From: an uncultured Eubacteriales bacterium
GTDB taxonomy: Bacteria; Bacillota; Clostridia; Christensenellales; CAG-138
Direction of reading: 5' to 3'
DNA length: 40,907 nt
Assembly: GCA_900546845.1 (NCBI GenBank)
Contig: UREK01000018.1
Coordinates: 1-40,907, forward strand
Shown piece by piece: positions 16,789 to 24,503 of this stretch. Under the pieces are notes generated by a model. The model saw only the letters and a program-made list of their open reading frames with translations. It ran no database searches and was not told where the DNA came from. The translations under genes were made by a program, and so were the position numbers. Position 1 is the first letter of the stretch; every line of letters starts with the position of its first letter.

Positions 16789-16891
16789 GCGCACCTCCGG
16801 GGCAAAATCTTTTTAATTTAATTATAGCATACCAATGGGCCTTGCAAAAGCGTATCCTCGGGCGGCAGGCGGATATACTTCCACGCAGCAG

Positions 16892-16920
16892 TTGAAACGC
16901 GATTTTCCAGGGTATATAAT
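16892..16920 (+). promoter_or_regulatory. Promoter for citE operon
   Basis: TTGAAA (16892-16897), 17-bp spacer and TATAAT (16915-16920). The leader is about 80 nt. I saw no copy here of the palindrome found at the downstream GntR gene. Confidence 0.72.
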
Positions 16921-17005
16921 AAGCTGAAAGAGCCGCCGCGGGGCCTTATTTTGTGTACCCGCGCTTTTGATGTGCATGGGCGGCGCTACGAAAGGAGAAA
17001 CGTTT

Positions 17006-17872
17006 ATGAGGAGATCCATGCTGTTCCTGCCCGGCAACACGCCGAACATCATCATCAACGGCGACGCGCTGGGCGCCGACTGCATCATACTCGACCTGGA
17101 GGACGCCGTCGCGCCTGACCAGAAGGACGCCGCACGCCTGCTCGTATGCAGCGCCATCGGCGAAATGGGCTTTGAAGGGTGCGAGGTGACCGTGCGCATC
17201 AATTCGCTCGATACGGAATACTGGCGGGACGACCTCGATGCGATCATCCCCCTCAAGCCGGATATGATCATGCCCGCGAAGGTCAGCCGCAGTTCCGATA
17301 TTCTCACGCTTGACGCCTACATCGCGGAGCTTGAGGCGAAACACGGTATGGAGCCCAACACCGTAAAGCTGATCCCGCTCATTGAGACTGCGCTCGGCGT
17401 GGAAAACGCCTTCTCCATTGCGTCCGCAAGCCCGCGCGTAGCGGCGCTTTTCCTAGGCGGCGAGGATCTGAGCGCCGATCTGCGCTGCAAGCGTACCAAG
17501 GGCGGCGAGGAGATCCGCTATGCGCGCGGCAGGATGGTGCTCGCGGCGCGCGCCGCGGGCATCGACGTATACGACACGCCCTTCACCGACGTGAACGACG
17601 ACGAGGGCGCCCTTCTCGACGCGCAGTTTGCAAAGAGCCTCGGCTTCTCCGGCAAGGCCGCGATCTCCCCGCGCCATGTGCCGCTTATCAACGAGGCGTT
17701 CAGCCCCACGGCGGAGGAAGTTGAATACGCGGAGGAAGTGTTCGCTGCCATCGAGCAGGCGAAGCGCCAGGGGCGCGGCGCGATCTCCCTGCGCGGCAAG
17801 ATGATCGACGCGCCCATCGTCGAGCGCGCGCGGCAGACGCTCGAAGCAGCCCGCCAGCTCGGCTTGGCCTGA
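17006..17872 (+). CDS. citE: Citramalate/citrate lyase beta subunit (CitE-like)
   Basis: 288-residue HpcH/HpaI-type TIM-barrel lyase. In the methylaspartate pathway it would cleave citramalyl thioester to acetyl thioester and pyruvate. Visible motifs are MLFLPGNTP (5-13), LDLEDAV (29-35), Arg64 in VRINS, Glu126 in PLIETALGV and Asp154 in FLGGEDLSADL, the last two being the expected Mg2+ ligands. Length equals that of citrate lyase beta subunits. ATG at 17006 follows AAAGGAG. It heads a tight operon with citF and the hydratase subunits. Citrate lyase is the alternative, but linkage to glutamate mutase and mesaconate genes favours citramalate. Confidence 0.9.
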   Translation: MRRSMLFLPGNTPNIIINGDALGADCIILDLEDAVAPDQKDAARLLVCSAIGEMGFEGCEVTVRINSLDTEYWRDDLDAIIPLKPDMIMPAKVSRSSDILTLDAYIAELEAKHGMEPNTVKLIPLIETALGVENAFSIASASPRVAALFLGGEDLSADLRCKRTKGGEEIRYARGRMVLAARAAGIDVYDTPFTDVNDDEGALLDAQFAKSLGFSGKAAISPRHVPLINEAFSPTAEEVEYAEEVFAAIEQAKRQGRGAISLRGKMIDAPIVERARQTLEAARQLGLA

Positions 17873-17887
17873 CGAGGAGGGATCACG

Positions 17888-19300
17888 ATGAACAAACTTA
17901 CTTCTTCTTTAACCGAAGCCATCCGCAACAGCGGCCTCCAGAGCGGCATGACCGTCTCCTTCCACCATCACCTGCGCAACGGGGACCATGTGCTCAACAT
18001 GGTCATGGATGAGATCGCCGCGCTCGGGATCGAAGGCCTCACGGTAAACGCAAGCTCCCTGTTTGACGTGCATGCCCCGCTCGCGGAGCACATCCGCCGC
18101 GGCGTGGTGCGCAAGCTGCAGACCAACTACATGTCCGGCGCGCTCGGCCGCTTCATCTCCGAAGGGAATATGGAAGAGCCCGTGGAATTCCGCACCCACG
18201 GTGGCCGCCCGCGGGACATCGCCGCCGGCGTAACGCCCATTGACGTGGCGTTTATCGCCGCCCCGGCAAGCGACCCGATGGGCAACTGCTCCGGCAAGCT
18301 CGGCCGTTCGGCATGCGGCTCCCTCGGCTATGCCGTGCCGGACGCCATGCACGCAAAGCACGTCGTCGTCATCACGGACGATCTCCAGCCGTACCCGCTC
18401 ATCGGCTGGTCCATCCCCGAAACACAGGTGGACCAAGTGGTCGTTGTCGATTCCATCGGCGACCCGAAGGGCATCGTTTCCGGCACGACGAAGATCACCC
18501 GCGACCCCGTTGGCCTTGCGATGGCGATGGAGGCAGTGCGCGTGATCCGTGCCTCCGGCCTCCTCAAGGACGGCTTCTCCTTTCAGACCGGCGCGGGCGG
18601 CGCTTCCCTCGCCGCCGCGAAGTTCCTCAAGGACGTGATGCTGAAGGAAAACATCCGCGGCAGCTTCGGCCTTGGCGGCATCACAGGCTACCTGGTCGAC
18701 ATGCTCAACGAGGGCTGCTTTGAGTCCCTCCTCGATGTGCAGTGCTTCGACCTCAAGGCTGTGGAATCCATCCGCAGCAACCCGCGCCACCAGGAGATCT
18801 CCGCCACGCACTACGCTTCGCCGGACGCGAAGAGCGCCATTGTGGACAGCCTGGACGTGGTTATCCTCGGCGCGACGGAGATCGACACGGAGTTCAATGT
18901 CAACGTGCACACCGATTCCTCCGGCTCCATCATGGGCGGCAGCGGCGGCCACAGCGATACGGCAGCAGGCGCAAAGCTTGCGATGACCATCGCGCCGCTT
19001 TCCCGCGCGCGCCTGCCGATTGTGACGGATCACGTCACATGCGTTTCCACCCCCGGCAGCACGGTTGATGTGCTTGTGACGCAAAAGGGCGTAGCTGTCA
19101 ACCCCGCGAGGCCGGAGCTGCGCCAGCGCCTCGTTGACGCCGGCGTAAACGTGAAGGATATTTTTGAACTCAAGGCCCTCGCGGAGCGCATCAGCGGCGT
19201 GCCGGGCAAGCCCGCGCGTGGTGAGCGCACCATAGCAAAAGTCATCTACCGCGACGGCACGCCGCTCGACGAGATCAAGAACGTGCCGGCGCAGGAATAA
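17888..19300 (+). CDS. citF: Citramalate/citrate lyase alpha subunit (CitF-like)
   Basis: 470-residue CoA-transferase-fold subunit that moves the acetyl thioester from acetate-forming enzyme to the incoming citramalate. Motifs include MTVSFHHHLRNGDHVLN (about 21-37), DPMGNCSG, and the C-terminal GSGGHSDTAAGAKL. Known CitF proteins are nearer 505-515 residues; this one begins at what corresponds to about residue 40 of those, and no start further upstream fits, since the ribosome site GAGGAGGG is six bases before the ATG. It lies 15 bp after citE. No gamma (acyl-carrier) subunit gene is in the operon or window. Confidence 0.9.
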   Translation: MNKLTSSLTEAIRNSGLQSGMTVSFHHHLRNGDHVLNMVMDEIAALGIEGLTVNASSLFDVHAPLAEHIRRGVVRKLQTNYMSGALGRFISEGNMEEPVEFRTHGGRPRDIAAGVTPIDVAFIAAPASDPMGNCSGKLGRSACGSLGYAVPDAMHAKHVVVITDDLQPYPLIGWSIPETQVDQVVVVDSIGDPKGIVSGTTKITRDPVGLAMAMEAVRVIRASGLLKDGFSFQTGAGGASLAAAKFLKDVMLKENIRGSFGLGGITGYLVDMLNEGCFESLLDVQCFDLKAVESIRSNPRHQEISATHYASPDAKSAIVDSLDVVILGATEIDTEFNVNVHTDSSGSIMGGSGGHSDTAAGAKLAMTIAPLSRARLPIVTDHVTCVSTPGSTVDVLVTQKGVAVNPARPELRQRLVDAGVNVKDIFELKALAERISGVPGKPARGERTIAKVIYRDGTPLDEIKNVPAQE

Positions 19301-19313
19301 AGGAGCATCCAGC

Positions 19314-20153
19314 ATGAGAGAAATTCAGGCAAGTGCACTCACGGAAGTTGTAAAGCGCCTCTGTATTGAGGCGAACTGCCATCTTCCCAAAGATATGCAG
19401 GCGCGCATCACAGAAGCGCGCGCGGGGGAAAATTGGCCCGGCGCATGCGAGATCCTTGATCGGATCATTGAAAACTACACCATTGCAGATGCGCGCAGCG
19501 TTCCCATCTGCCAGGACACCGGCGTGGCCTGCGTGTTCCTTGAAATTGGGCAGGATGTGCATGTTTCCGGAAGCATCGCGGACGCGGTGAACGAGGGTGT
19601 GCGGCAGGGCTATGCAGAGGGGTATCTGCGCAAGTCCGTCGTGGGCGATCCGCTCAACCGCGTCAACACCGGCGACAATACGCCCGCGATGATCTATTAC
19701 GACCTCGTCCCCGGCGATTCGCTCCGCGTCACCGTCGCCCCCAAGGGCTTCGGCAGCGAGAACATGAGCCAGCTCAAGATGCTCAAGCCATCCGACGGCG
19801 TGGAGGGCGCAAAGGAATTCATTGTCCGCGTCGTGGAAGAAGCGGGCCCGAACCCCTGCCCGCCCATCGTGGTGGGCGTCGGCATCGGCGGCACGTTCGA
19901 CAAATGTGCGCTGCTTGCAAAAAAAGCGCTCATGCGCAGCACGGATGTGCGCAATCCAAACCCATACTACGCGGCGCTCGAAGCGGAGCTGCTTGAACGT
20001 ATCAACGCCCTCGGCGTCGGCCCCCAGGGGTTCGGCGGCAGGACCACGGCGCTCGCCGTGAATATCGAAACCGCGCCCACGCACATCGCGGGGCTCCCCG
20101 TCGCGGTCAACATCAACTGCCACGTAACGCGGCACAAAAGCGAGGTGCTTTAA
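19314..20153 (+). CDS. Class I fumarase-type hydratase alpha subunit, probable mesaconase
   Basis: 279-residue subunit of an oxygen-sensitive [4Fe-4S] hydro-lyase. Given its neighbours it most likely hydrates mesaconate to citramalate; fumarase is the alternative. Three cysteines fit the cluster ligands: Cys66 (ICQDTG), Cys182 (NPCPPIVVGVGIGG) and Cys269 (NINCHVTRH), with spacing close to that of class I fumarases. Other family features are GDNTPAMIYYDLVPGD and APKGFGSENMS. ATG at 19314 follows AAGGAG, 13 bp after citF. Its partner beta subunit starts two bases after its stop. Confidence 0.9.
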   Translation: MREIQASALTEVVKRLCIEANCHLPKDMQARITEARAGENWPGACEILDRIIENYTIADARSVPICQDTGVACVFLEIGQDVHVSGSIADAVNEGVRQGYAEGYLRKSVVGDPLNRVNTGDNTPAMIYYDLVPGDSLRVTVAPKGFGSENMSQLKMLKPSDGVEGAKEFIVRVVEEAGPNPCPPIVVGVGIGGTFDKCALLAKKALMRSTDVRNPNPYYAALEAELLERINALGVGPQGFGGRTTALAVNIETAPTHIAGLPVAVNINCHVTRHKSEVL

Positions 20154-20154
20154 C

Positions 20155-20718
20155 ATGGAGATCAAACGCATTCAAACGCCCCTGACGGAAGAAAAGGCCC
20201 GCGCGCTTAAGAGCGGGGACAGCGTGCTGCTCTCCGGCACAATTTATACCGCGCGCGACGCGGCGCACAAACGCATCGTAGAAGCGATGGAGGCCGGCAC
20301 TCCCCTCCCCTTTGACCCTGAAAACGCCGTGGTCTATTATGTGGGGCCCACGCCCGCAAAGCCCGGGCAGGCCATCGGCTCCGCCGGGCCGACGACGAGC
20401 TACCGCATGGACGCATACTCCCCCGCCCTCATCGCCCACGGCCAGCGCGGGATGATTGGTAAGGGCAAACGCGGCCCCGCCGTCATCGAGGCGATGAAGC
20501 AGCACGGCGCGGTCTATTTCGGGGCGATCGGCGGCGCGGGCGCGCTGCTTTCCAAGTGCGTGCGCACGGCGGAGGTCATCGCCTATGACGACCTCGGCGC
20601 CGAAGCCGTGCGCCGCCTCACCGTGGAGGATCTCCCGCTCACCGTGGTCATCGACAGCGAAGGCAACAACCTTTATGAAACCGGCAGGCAGGCTTATCTC
20701 GCCGCCCGCCAAAAATAA
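20155..20718 (+). CDS. Class I fumarase-type hydratase beta subunit, probable mesaconase
   Basis: 187-residue C-terminal half of the two-subunit class I hydratase, supplying substrate-binding residues to the cluster in the alpha subunit. Diagnostic pieces are LSGTIYTARDAAHKRI, VYYVGPTPAKPG, GPTTSYRMDAY and IGKGKRG, then FGAIGGAGALLSKCV. It starts one base after the alpha stop, so translation is probably coupled. It ends the operon; the next gene has its own promoter. Whether it prefers mesaconate, fumarate or both cannot be read from sequence. Confidence 0.9.
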   Translation: MEIKRIQTPLTEEKARALKSGDSVLLSGTIYTARDAAHKRIVEAMEAGTPLPFDPENAVVYYVGPTPAKPGQAIGSAGPTTSYRMDAYSPALIAHGQRGMIGKGKRGPAVIEAMKQHGAVYFGAIGGAGALLSKCVRTAEVIAYDDLGAEAVRRLTVEDLPLTVVIDSEGNNLYETGRQAYLAARQK

Positions 20719-20733
20719 AATGCGACTTTCATA

Positions 20734-20777
20734 TTGACGCATGTGGTTCATTTTGTCATAATTGTACCATGGTACAA
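20734..20777 (+). promoter_or_regulatory. GntR-gene promoter with perfect 16-bp palindrome operator
   Basis: TTGACG (20734-20739), 17-bp spacer and CATAAT (20757-20762) form the promoter. TTGTACCATGGTACAA at 20762-20777 is an exact palindrome sitting on the expected transcription start, a position where a bound repressor would block the promoter. The adjacent GntR product is the natural candidate for binding it. Confidence 0.72.
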
Positions 20778-20802
20778 ATTTGAGCATGACGGGGTGAACC
20801 AC

Positions 20803-21756
20803 ATGTTTTTTTCGATCGATCCGCAGAGCGGCGTCGCCATATACCAGCAGATCGTGGACGCCGTCTGCGCGGACATCCGCGCGGGCAAGCTCCCTTATGG
20901 CGCGCAGCTGCCGACGGTGCGCGCGCTTGCGGACGAGCTCGGCCTGGCGCGCGGCACGATCAAGCGCGCTTACGACGAGCTTGGCAAGCTCGGCATGATC
21001 GAGATGACCCAAGGCAAGGGCACCTTCGTCTGCTACCGCGCGGAGCAGGCCGACAGCCGCAAGGAACGCGCGATGCAGGCCATCGATGCGCTGATCGCCA
21101 CGTTGGAATCGCTCTCGTTCTCCCCGGCGGAAATGTCCATCTTCTTCGATTTAAAACTGCGCCAGCGCACCAGCCGGGACTGCGACGTGCGGGTGGCCGT
21201 CGCGGGCGGCCCGGAGGAATTGCTCGGTGCGATGGCGGATCAGCTTTATGAGCTTGGCGGCGTGACCATTTATCAATATGAAAGCGCGCTTCCTGTGGAT
21301 GGCAGCGTAGATTTGACCGTGCTGCGCGTAGGCGGGCATGGTCTTTTGCCGGAGGAAGCGGGCGGGACGATCCTGCGCGTGGAAAGCGCCGTCACGCCGG
21401 AAACCGTGGCGTGCCTCGCGCGGCTCGCTCCGGGCAGCACCGTAGTCGCCGCCGCGAAAAGCGAGGAATATCTCGACCTGATGCGCAAAGGGTTCCGGGA
21501 TTTCGCGCCGGAAGCGCGCTTGCGCTGCCTGCTTGCGGGCGAGCTTTCCTCCGCCGTGCTGTCCGAAGCGGAAGCGGTTTTCGTCCCCGCCGGATTTGAA
21601 CGGCTGTTTCCCCCGCAGGCCGTGGAAACCCTGAGTGCCTATTCCGCCGCATATCCGCTCCATGCATATGCGCAGCGGATCGACGCCGGTTCCATGCTGA
21701 GCGTGCGCGACGCCGTCGCGCGCCTGCAAAGCCAGCGCCGCCGGGGGCTGATCTGA
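20803..21756 (+). CDS. GntR family transcriptional regulator
   Basis: 317-residue DNA-binding regulator, likely of the citramalate or glutamate genes beside it. The N-terminal winged helix (about 1-75) is clear: IYQQIVDAVCADIRAGKL, QLPTVRALADELGLARGTIKRAY and the wing MTQGKGTFV. This resembles the YtrA/YhcF or MocR N-terminus, but there is no aminotransferase domain. The C-terminal 240 residues, which would bind a ligand, match nothing I recognise. ATG at 20803 (MFFSIDP) is chosen over an upstream start, which would run through the promoter palindrome. Autoregulation through that palindrome is likely. Confidence 0.85.
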   Translation: MFFSIDPQSGVAIYQQIVDAVCADIRAGKLPYGAQLPTVRALADELGLARGTIKRAYDELGKLGMIEMTQGKGTFVCYRAEQADSRKERAMQAIDALIATLESLSFSPAEMSIFFDLKLRQRTSRDCDVRVAVAGGPEELLGAMADQLYELGGVTIYQYESALPVDGSVDLTVLRVGGHGLLPEEAGGTILRVESAVTPETVACLARLAPGSTVVAAAKSEEYLDLMRKGFRDFAPEARLRCLLAGELSSAVLSEAEAVFVPAGFERLFPPQAVETLSAYSAAYPLHAYAQRIDAGSMLSVRDAVARLQSQRRRGLI

Positions 21757-21801
21757 GGCCGGATAATGAAAAATGATACCAGACTGTAGGAAGTGTAAAA
21801 A

Positions 21802-22167
21802 GTGGACGTAAAGCGATTACAACAATTTATTTCGGAAACATATGGAACAAACGCTGAATACCCTTGGGCGAAATACCCCAATTATATGGTATTTCGTCAT
21901 AGCAATAATCAGAAATGGTTTGCTTTAATTATGGATATTCCAAAAGAAAAGCTCGGATTGCCAGAAAAGGAACGCATAGATGTTCTGAATATTAAATGCG
22001 AACCGCTTATGATCGGTTCACTGCGAAGTGAGACTGGAATTTACCCTGCATATCATATGAGTAAAACAAGTTGGATTACGGTAGCTTTAGACGGCAGCGT
22101 GAGTGATGAAAAAATCAAATGGCTACTGGACATGAGTTATAATTTAACGGCAAAAGGCAAAAAATAG
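21802..22167 (+). CDS. MmcQ/YjbR family protein
   Basis: 121-residue protein from a GTG start preceded by TAGGAAG. The layout matches the MmcQ/YjbR family with a CyaY-like fold: WAKYPNYMVFRHSNNQKWFALIMDI, a middle NIKCEPLMIGSLRS, then GIYPAYHMSKTSWITVALDG. Family members have been described as DNA-binding-like, but their role is not settled. Codon use and base composition are much AT-richer than in the GntR gene upstream, marking the left edge of a low-GC cassette that runs to the MATE exporter. Confidence 0.85.
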   Translation: MDVKRLQQFISETYGTNAEYPWAKYPNYMVFRHSNNQKWFALIMDIPKEKLGLPEKERIDVLNIKCEPLMIGSLRSETGIYPAYHMSKTSWITVALDGSVSDEKIKWLLDMSYNLTAKGKK

Positions 22168-22204
22168 ATACTTGAATGGTTTCCAGAAGGAACGCGGCTT
22201 ACCA

Positions 22205-22250
22205 TTGACAAACTAATGCCATTAGCGTTATAATGCTAATGGCATTAGTT
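22205..22250 (+). promoter_or_regulatory. tetR promoter with paired palindromic operators
   Basis: TTGACA (22205-22210), 18-bp spacer and TATAAT (22229-22234). Two 16-bp arms (22211-22226 and 22235-22250) are exact inverted repeats of each other around an 8-bp centre that holds the -10 box. Each arm contains its own 13-bp palindrome, CTAATG-C-CATTAG on the left and CTAATG-G-CATTAG on the right. Two such sites straddling the -10 box are typical of a TetR-type repressor controlling its own operon. Confidence 0.85.
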
Positions 22251-22272
22251 TTTGTGCGAGGAGGGGATCTGC

Positions 22273-22857
22273 TTGGCGCAAAAGGGAATAAGCAGGGATA
22301 TTATTCTTGCAAAAGCAATTGAAATGATGGAAAGAAATGAAAATCCCGCTATCTCCATGCGGGAGCTTGCGGAAGAATTAAAGATTAAAACGCCATCTCT
22401 TTATAATCATGTGAAAAGCATGAACGATTTATTTATAGACATCAGCCGCTATGCGGCAGAAGAATTAAAACAGACACAGCTTGCTGCAATAAAGGAGAAA
22501 CATCGGGATGATGCGCTTTTTGCATTAGCCGCCGCCTATCGCAGTTTTGCTAAGGAACATAAAGGGCTATACAAAGCTACCCTTTCTCTTACAAAACTAC
22601 AGGGAGACATTTTGACGCAAACAGCCGCAGCAATCGCTGAACCTATTTTTCTTGTACTTTCTCAATATGAGCTTAGCGAAGAGCAGTCCATTCACTGGCA
22701 GCGTATTTTGCGTAGCATCATTCATGGTTTTTTATCACAGGAGGAGGCAGGCTTCTTCCAACACTACCCTGTCAGCGTTGAAATCAGCTATCAAGCCGCG
22801 ATCCGTTGCTTTTTGAATGGACTTCATGCGGAAATCGAAGGGGATCATGATGCGTAA
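22273..22857 (+). CDS. TetR/AcrR family repressor
   Basis: 194 residues from a TTG start at 22273, which lies seven bases after AGGAGGGG. The N-terminal helix-turn-helix reads ISMRELAEELKIKTPSLYNHVKSMNDL (beginning near residue 29). The remainder is an all-helical ligand domain resembling the TetR_C_33 or WHG type (YRSFAKEHKGLYKAT). It overlaps the MATE exporter by 11 bp, so it very probably represses that pump and releases on binding a toxic compound. The double operator upstream supports autoregulation. Low GC, part of the putative imported cassette. Confidence 0.9.
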   Translation: MAQKGISRDIILAKAIEMMERNENPAISMRELAEELKIKTPSLYNHVKSMNDLFIDISRYAAEELKQTQLAAIKEKHRDDALFALAAAYRSFAKEHKGLYKATLSLTKLQGDILTQTAAAIAEPIFLVLSQYELSEEQSIHWQRILRSIIHGFLSQEEAGFFQHYPVSVEISYQAAIRCFLNGLHAEIEGDHDA

Positions 22858-24217
22858 CAATGATGACTTATTTTGCGAAATGCCTGTACGCCGGGCGGTG
22901 CTCTCTTTGGCGGTCCCAACGGTCATCAGCCAGATTATCACCGTCATTTATAATATGGCGGATACTTTTTTTATTGGACAGTTGAACGATCCGAATCAGG
23001 TAGCTGCGGCAACTGTGGCAATGCCCGCTTTTGCCGCTTTAACAGCACTCTCAAACTTATTTGGTATTGGAGGCGCAAGTAAAATTGCCCGCTGTCTTGG
23101 CAAAAAAGACAACGAAACAGCAAAAAGGACTGCTGCTTTCAGTATTTGGACTGCACTTGCCGTTGCGCTATTTTATGGCATTTTCATTTTTTTGGCAAGG
23201 CCGTGGTTTCTCCCTATGCTTGGAACCAATACAGAAACTTATGATTTCTGCTCGAGTTACGTTTTTTGGACAATTACCATAGGAGCAATCCCCACTGTCC
23301 TGAATGCTGGGCTGGCGCATCTGATACGCACAGAAGGTTATGCGAAGCAGGCTGGTTTTGGAGTCGCTTTGGGCGGAGTATTAAATATTGCGCTCGACCC
23401 GATTTTCATTTTTATTTTCCGCTTGGAAATTACAGGTGCAGCCATAGCTACCATGCTTTCAAATGCAGCGGCAATGACTTATTTTTTCCTTTTCTTGTAT
23501 AAAATACGAAAGGAAACAGTAATAACACCGAATCCGAAATATTACAGTATTGCGGATGGCATTCCTGGTGATGTAGTGGTCGGAGGGCTTCCGAGTTTTA
23601 TTATGATGATGTTAGGCTGTCTGTCCAACAGTGTCCTGAACCGTCTTGTAACTTCCTACTCGAATGAAGCGATGGCAGGAATGGGAATCGCAAAAAAAAT
23701 TGACATGATTGCCTTTTCCGTTGCACAGGGAATGACGCAGGGCGTACTGCCGCTTATTGCCTATAACTACGCTTCAGGCAATCGGGAGCGAATGGACAAA
23801 TCCATTCAGGTAACGCTTATTTACACTTTGATTATGGCGTGTACTGCAACGCTGACTCTGTTCCTTTTTGCGGCCCCTATCACCAGATGTTTTATCAATA
23901 ACGATAAAACCGTAACCTATGGCAGAGACTTTCTGAAAGTGATTTGTTTTACCTGTCCGTCAACAGCAGTCAATTTTATGATTATTACGGTTTTCCAGGC
24001 AACAAAGCAAAAAGTACAGCCGCTTATATTGTCGCTGCTCCGCAAGGGCAGTCTGGATATTCCCCTTATGATCGCCTTAAATCATTTTATCGGTATCAAT
24101 GGCATTGCATGGGCTACGCCGCTGGCAGATTGGCTTGCACTGATTGTGTCGCTCCTTTTATTCCTGCCTTACCTAAACAGAATCAAAAAGGAAAGTGACT
24201 GTGGAGAAAATAAGTAA
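22847..24217 (+). CDS. MATE family multidrug exporter
   Basis: 456-residue membrane antiporter with about 12 helices in two related halves. N-terminal MPVRRAVLSLAVPTVISQII and YNMADTFFIGQL are typical of the bacterial MATE/DinF-MepA branch, as is the later AGMGIAKKIDMIAFSVAQGM. It would export cationic drugs or metabolites using Na+ or H+. Start at 22847 overlaps the tetR stop and follows AAGGGGA; an ATG one codon later is equally possible. Low GC compared with flanking operons. A substrate cannot be assigned. Confidence 0.92.
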   Translation: MMRNNDDLFCEMPVRRAVLSLAVPTVISQIITVIYNMADTFFIGQLNDPNQVAAATVAMPAFAALTALSNLFGIGGASKIARCLGKKDNETAKRTAAFSIWTALAVALFYGIFIFLARPWFLPMLGTNTETYDFCSSYVFWTITIGAIPTVLNAGLAHLIRTEGYAKQAGFGVALGGVLNIALDPIFIFIFRLEITGAAIATMLSNAAAMTYFFLFLYKIRKETVITPNPKYYSIADGIPGDVVVGGLPSFIMMMLGCLSNSVLNRLVTSYSNEAMAGMGIAKKIDMIAFSVAQGMTQGVLPLIAYNYASGNRERMDKSIQVTLIYTLIMACTATLTLFLFAAPITRCFINNDKTVTYGRDFLKVICFTCPSTAVNFMIITVFQATKQKVQPLILSLLRKGSLDIPLMIALNHFIGINGIAWATPLADWLALIVSLLLFLPYLNRIKKESDCGENK

Positions 24218-24281
24218 TAACAGTTGAGCAAGAGCAAACAAATGGTAAATAAAATCTATAATTTTATGTGCGCCGCCGCAT

Positions 24282-24440
24282 ATGGATAAAATCATTGCGG
24301 CGTTCTACTTTGCTTATCGGCTGTCTCTGTCAGTGGAAGCAATGCATCAGGAAGTGTTTCCTTGCGGCGCGCTCTTTTTTGGCAACAAATCCTACGAAAT
24401 TACGCGCACACATCTTGACAAATGGCATAATACAATATAG
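24282..24440 (+). other. Doubtful 52-codon open frame or gene remnant
   Basis: A frame from ATG 24282 to TAG 24438-24440 encodes a 52-residue peptide starting MDKIIAAFYFAYRLSLSVEA. There is no ribosome site, and the glmS promoter overlaps its 3' end. I recognise no family. It could be the decayed end of a gene from the low-GC cassette. Nothing else is evident in the 286-bp gap between the MATE gene and glmS except a weak CGCCGC/GCGGCG hairpin near 24271-24305. Confidence 0.2.
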
Positions 24441-24447
24441 TATATTG
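24415..24447 (+). promoter_or_regulatory. glmS promoter with 15-bp palindrome on the -10 region
   Basis: TTGACA at 24415-24420, then TAGTAT at 24438-24443 with 17-bp spacing. CAATATA-G-TATATTG at 24433-24447 is a perfect palindrome around a central G and covers the -10 box. This is a plausible operator for the glutamate mutase operon. It does not resemble the palindrome upstream of the GntR gene. Confidence 0.6.
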
Positions 24448-24503
24448 ACTTAGAACAAGATACTATTTGCGAAACAGAAAATAGGAATTGTGAGGGTAGC
24501 AAA

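Noticed and set aside
17909..19315. 468-codon minus-strand frame across citF
   Set aside because: Shadow of citF; the translation is rich in His, Arg and Ala, has no ribosome site and matches no family.
19905..19907. Cys198 of the hydratase alpha subunit as third cluster ligand
   Set aside because: Spacing to Cys182 is too short; Cys269 in NINCHVTRH fits class I fumarase spacing better.
20803..21756. MocR-type aminotransferase regulator
   Set aside because: The winged helix fits, but the C-terminus is too short and lacks the PLP-lysine region of an aminotransferase fold.
24282..24440. 52-codon open frame before glmS as a real gene
   Set aside because: No ribosome site, no family match and overlap with the glmS promoter; kept only as a doubtful feature.
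24448..24503. Possible cobalamin riboswitch before the B12-dependent glutamate mutase
   Set aside because: Only about 55 nt separate the expected transcript start from glmS, and no B12-box-like sequence is present.
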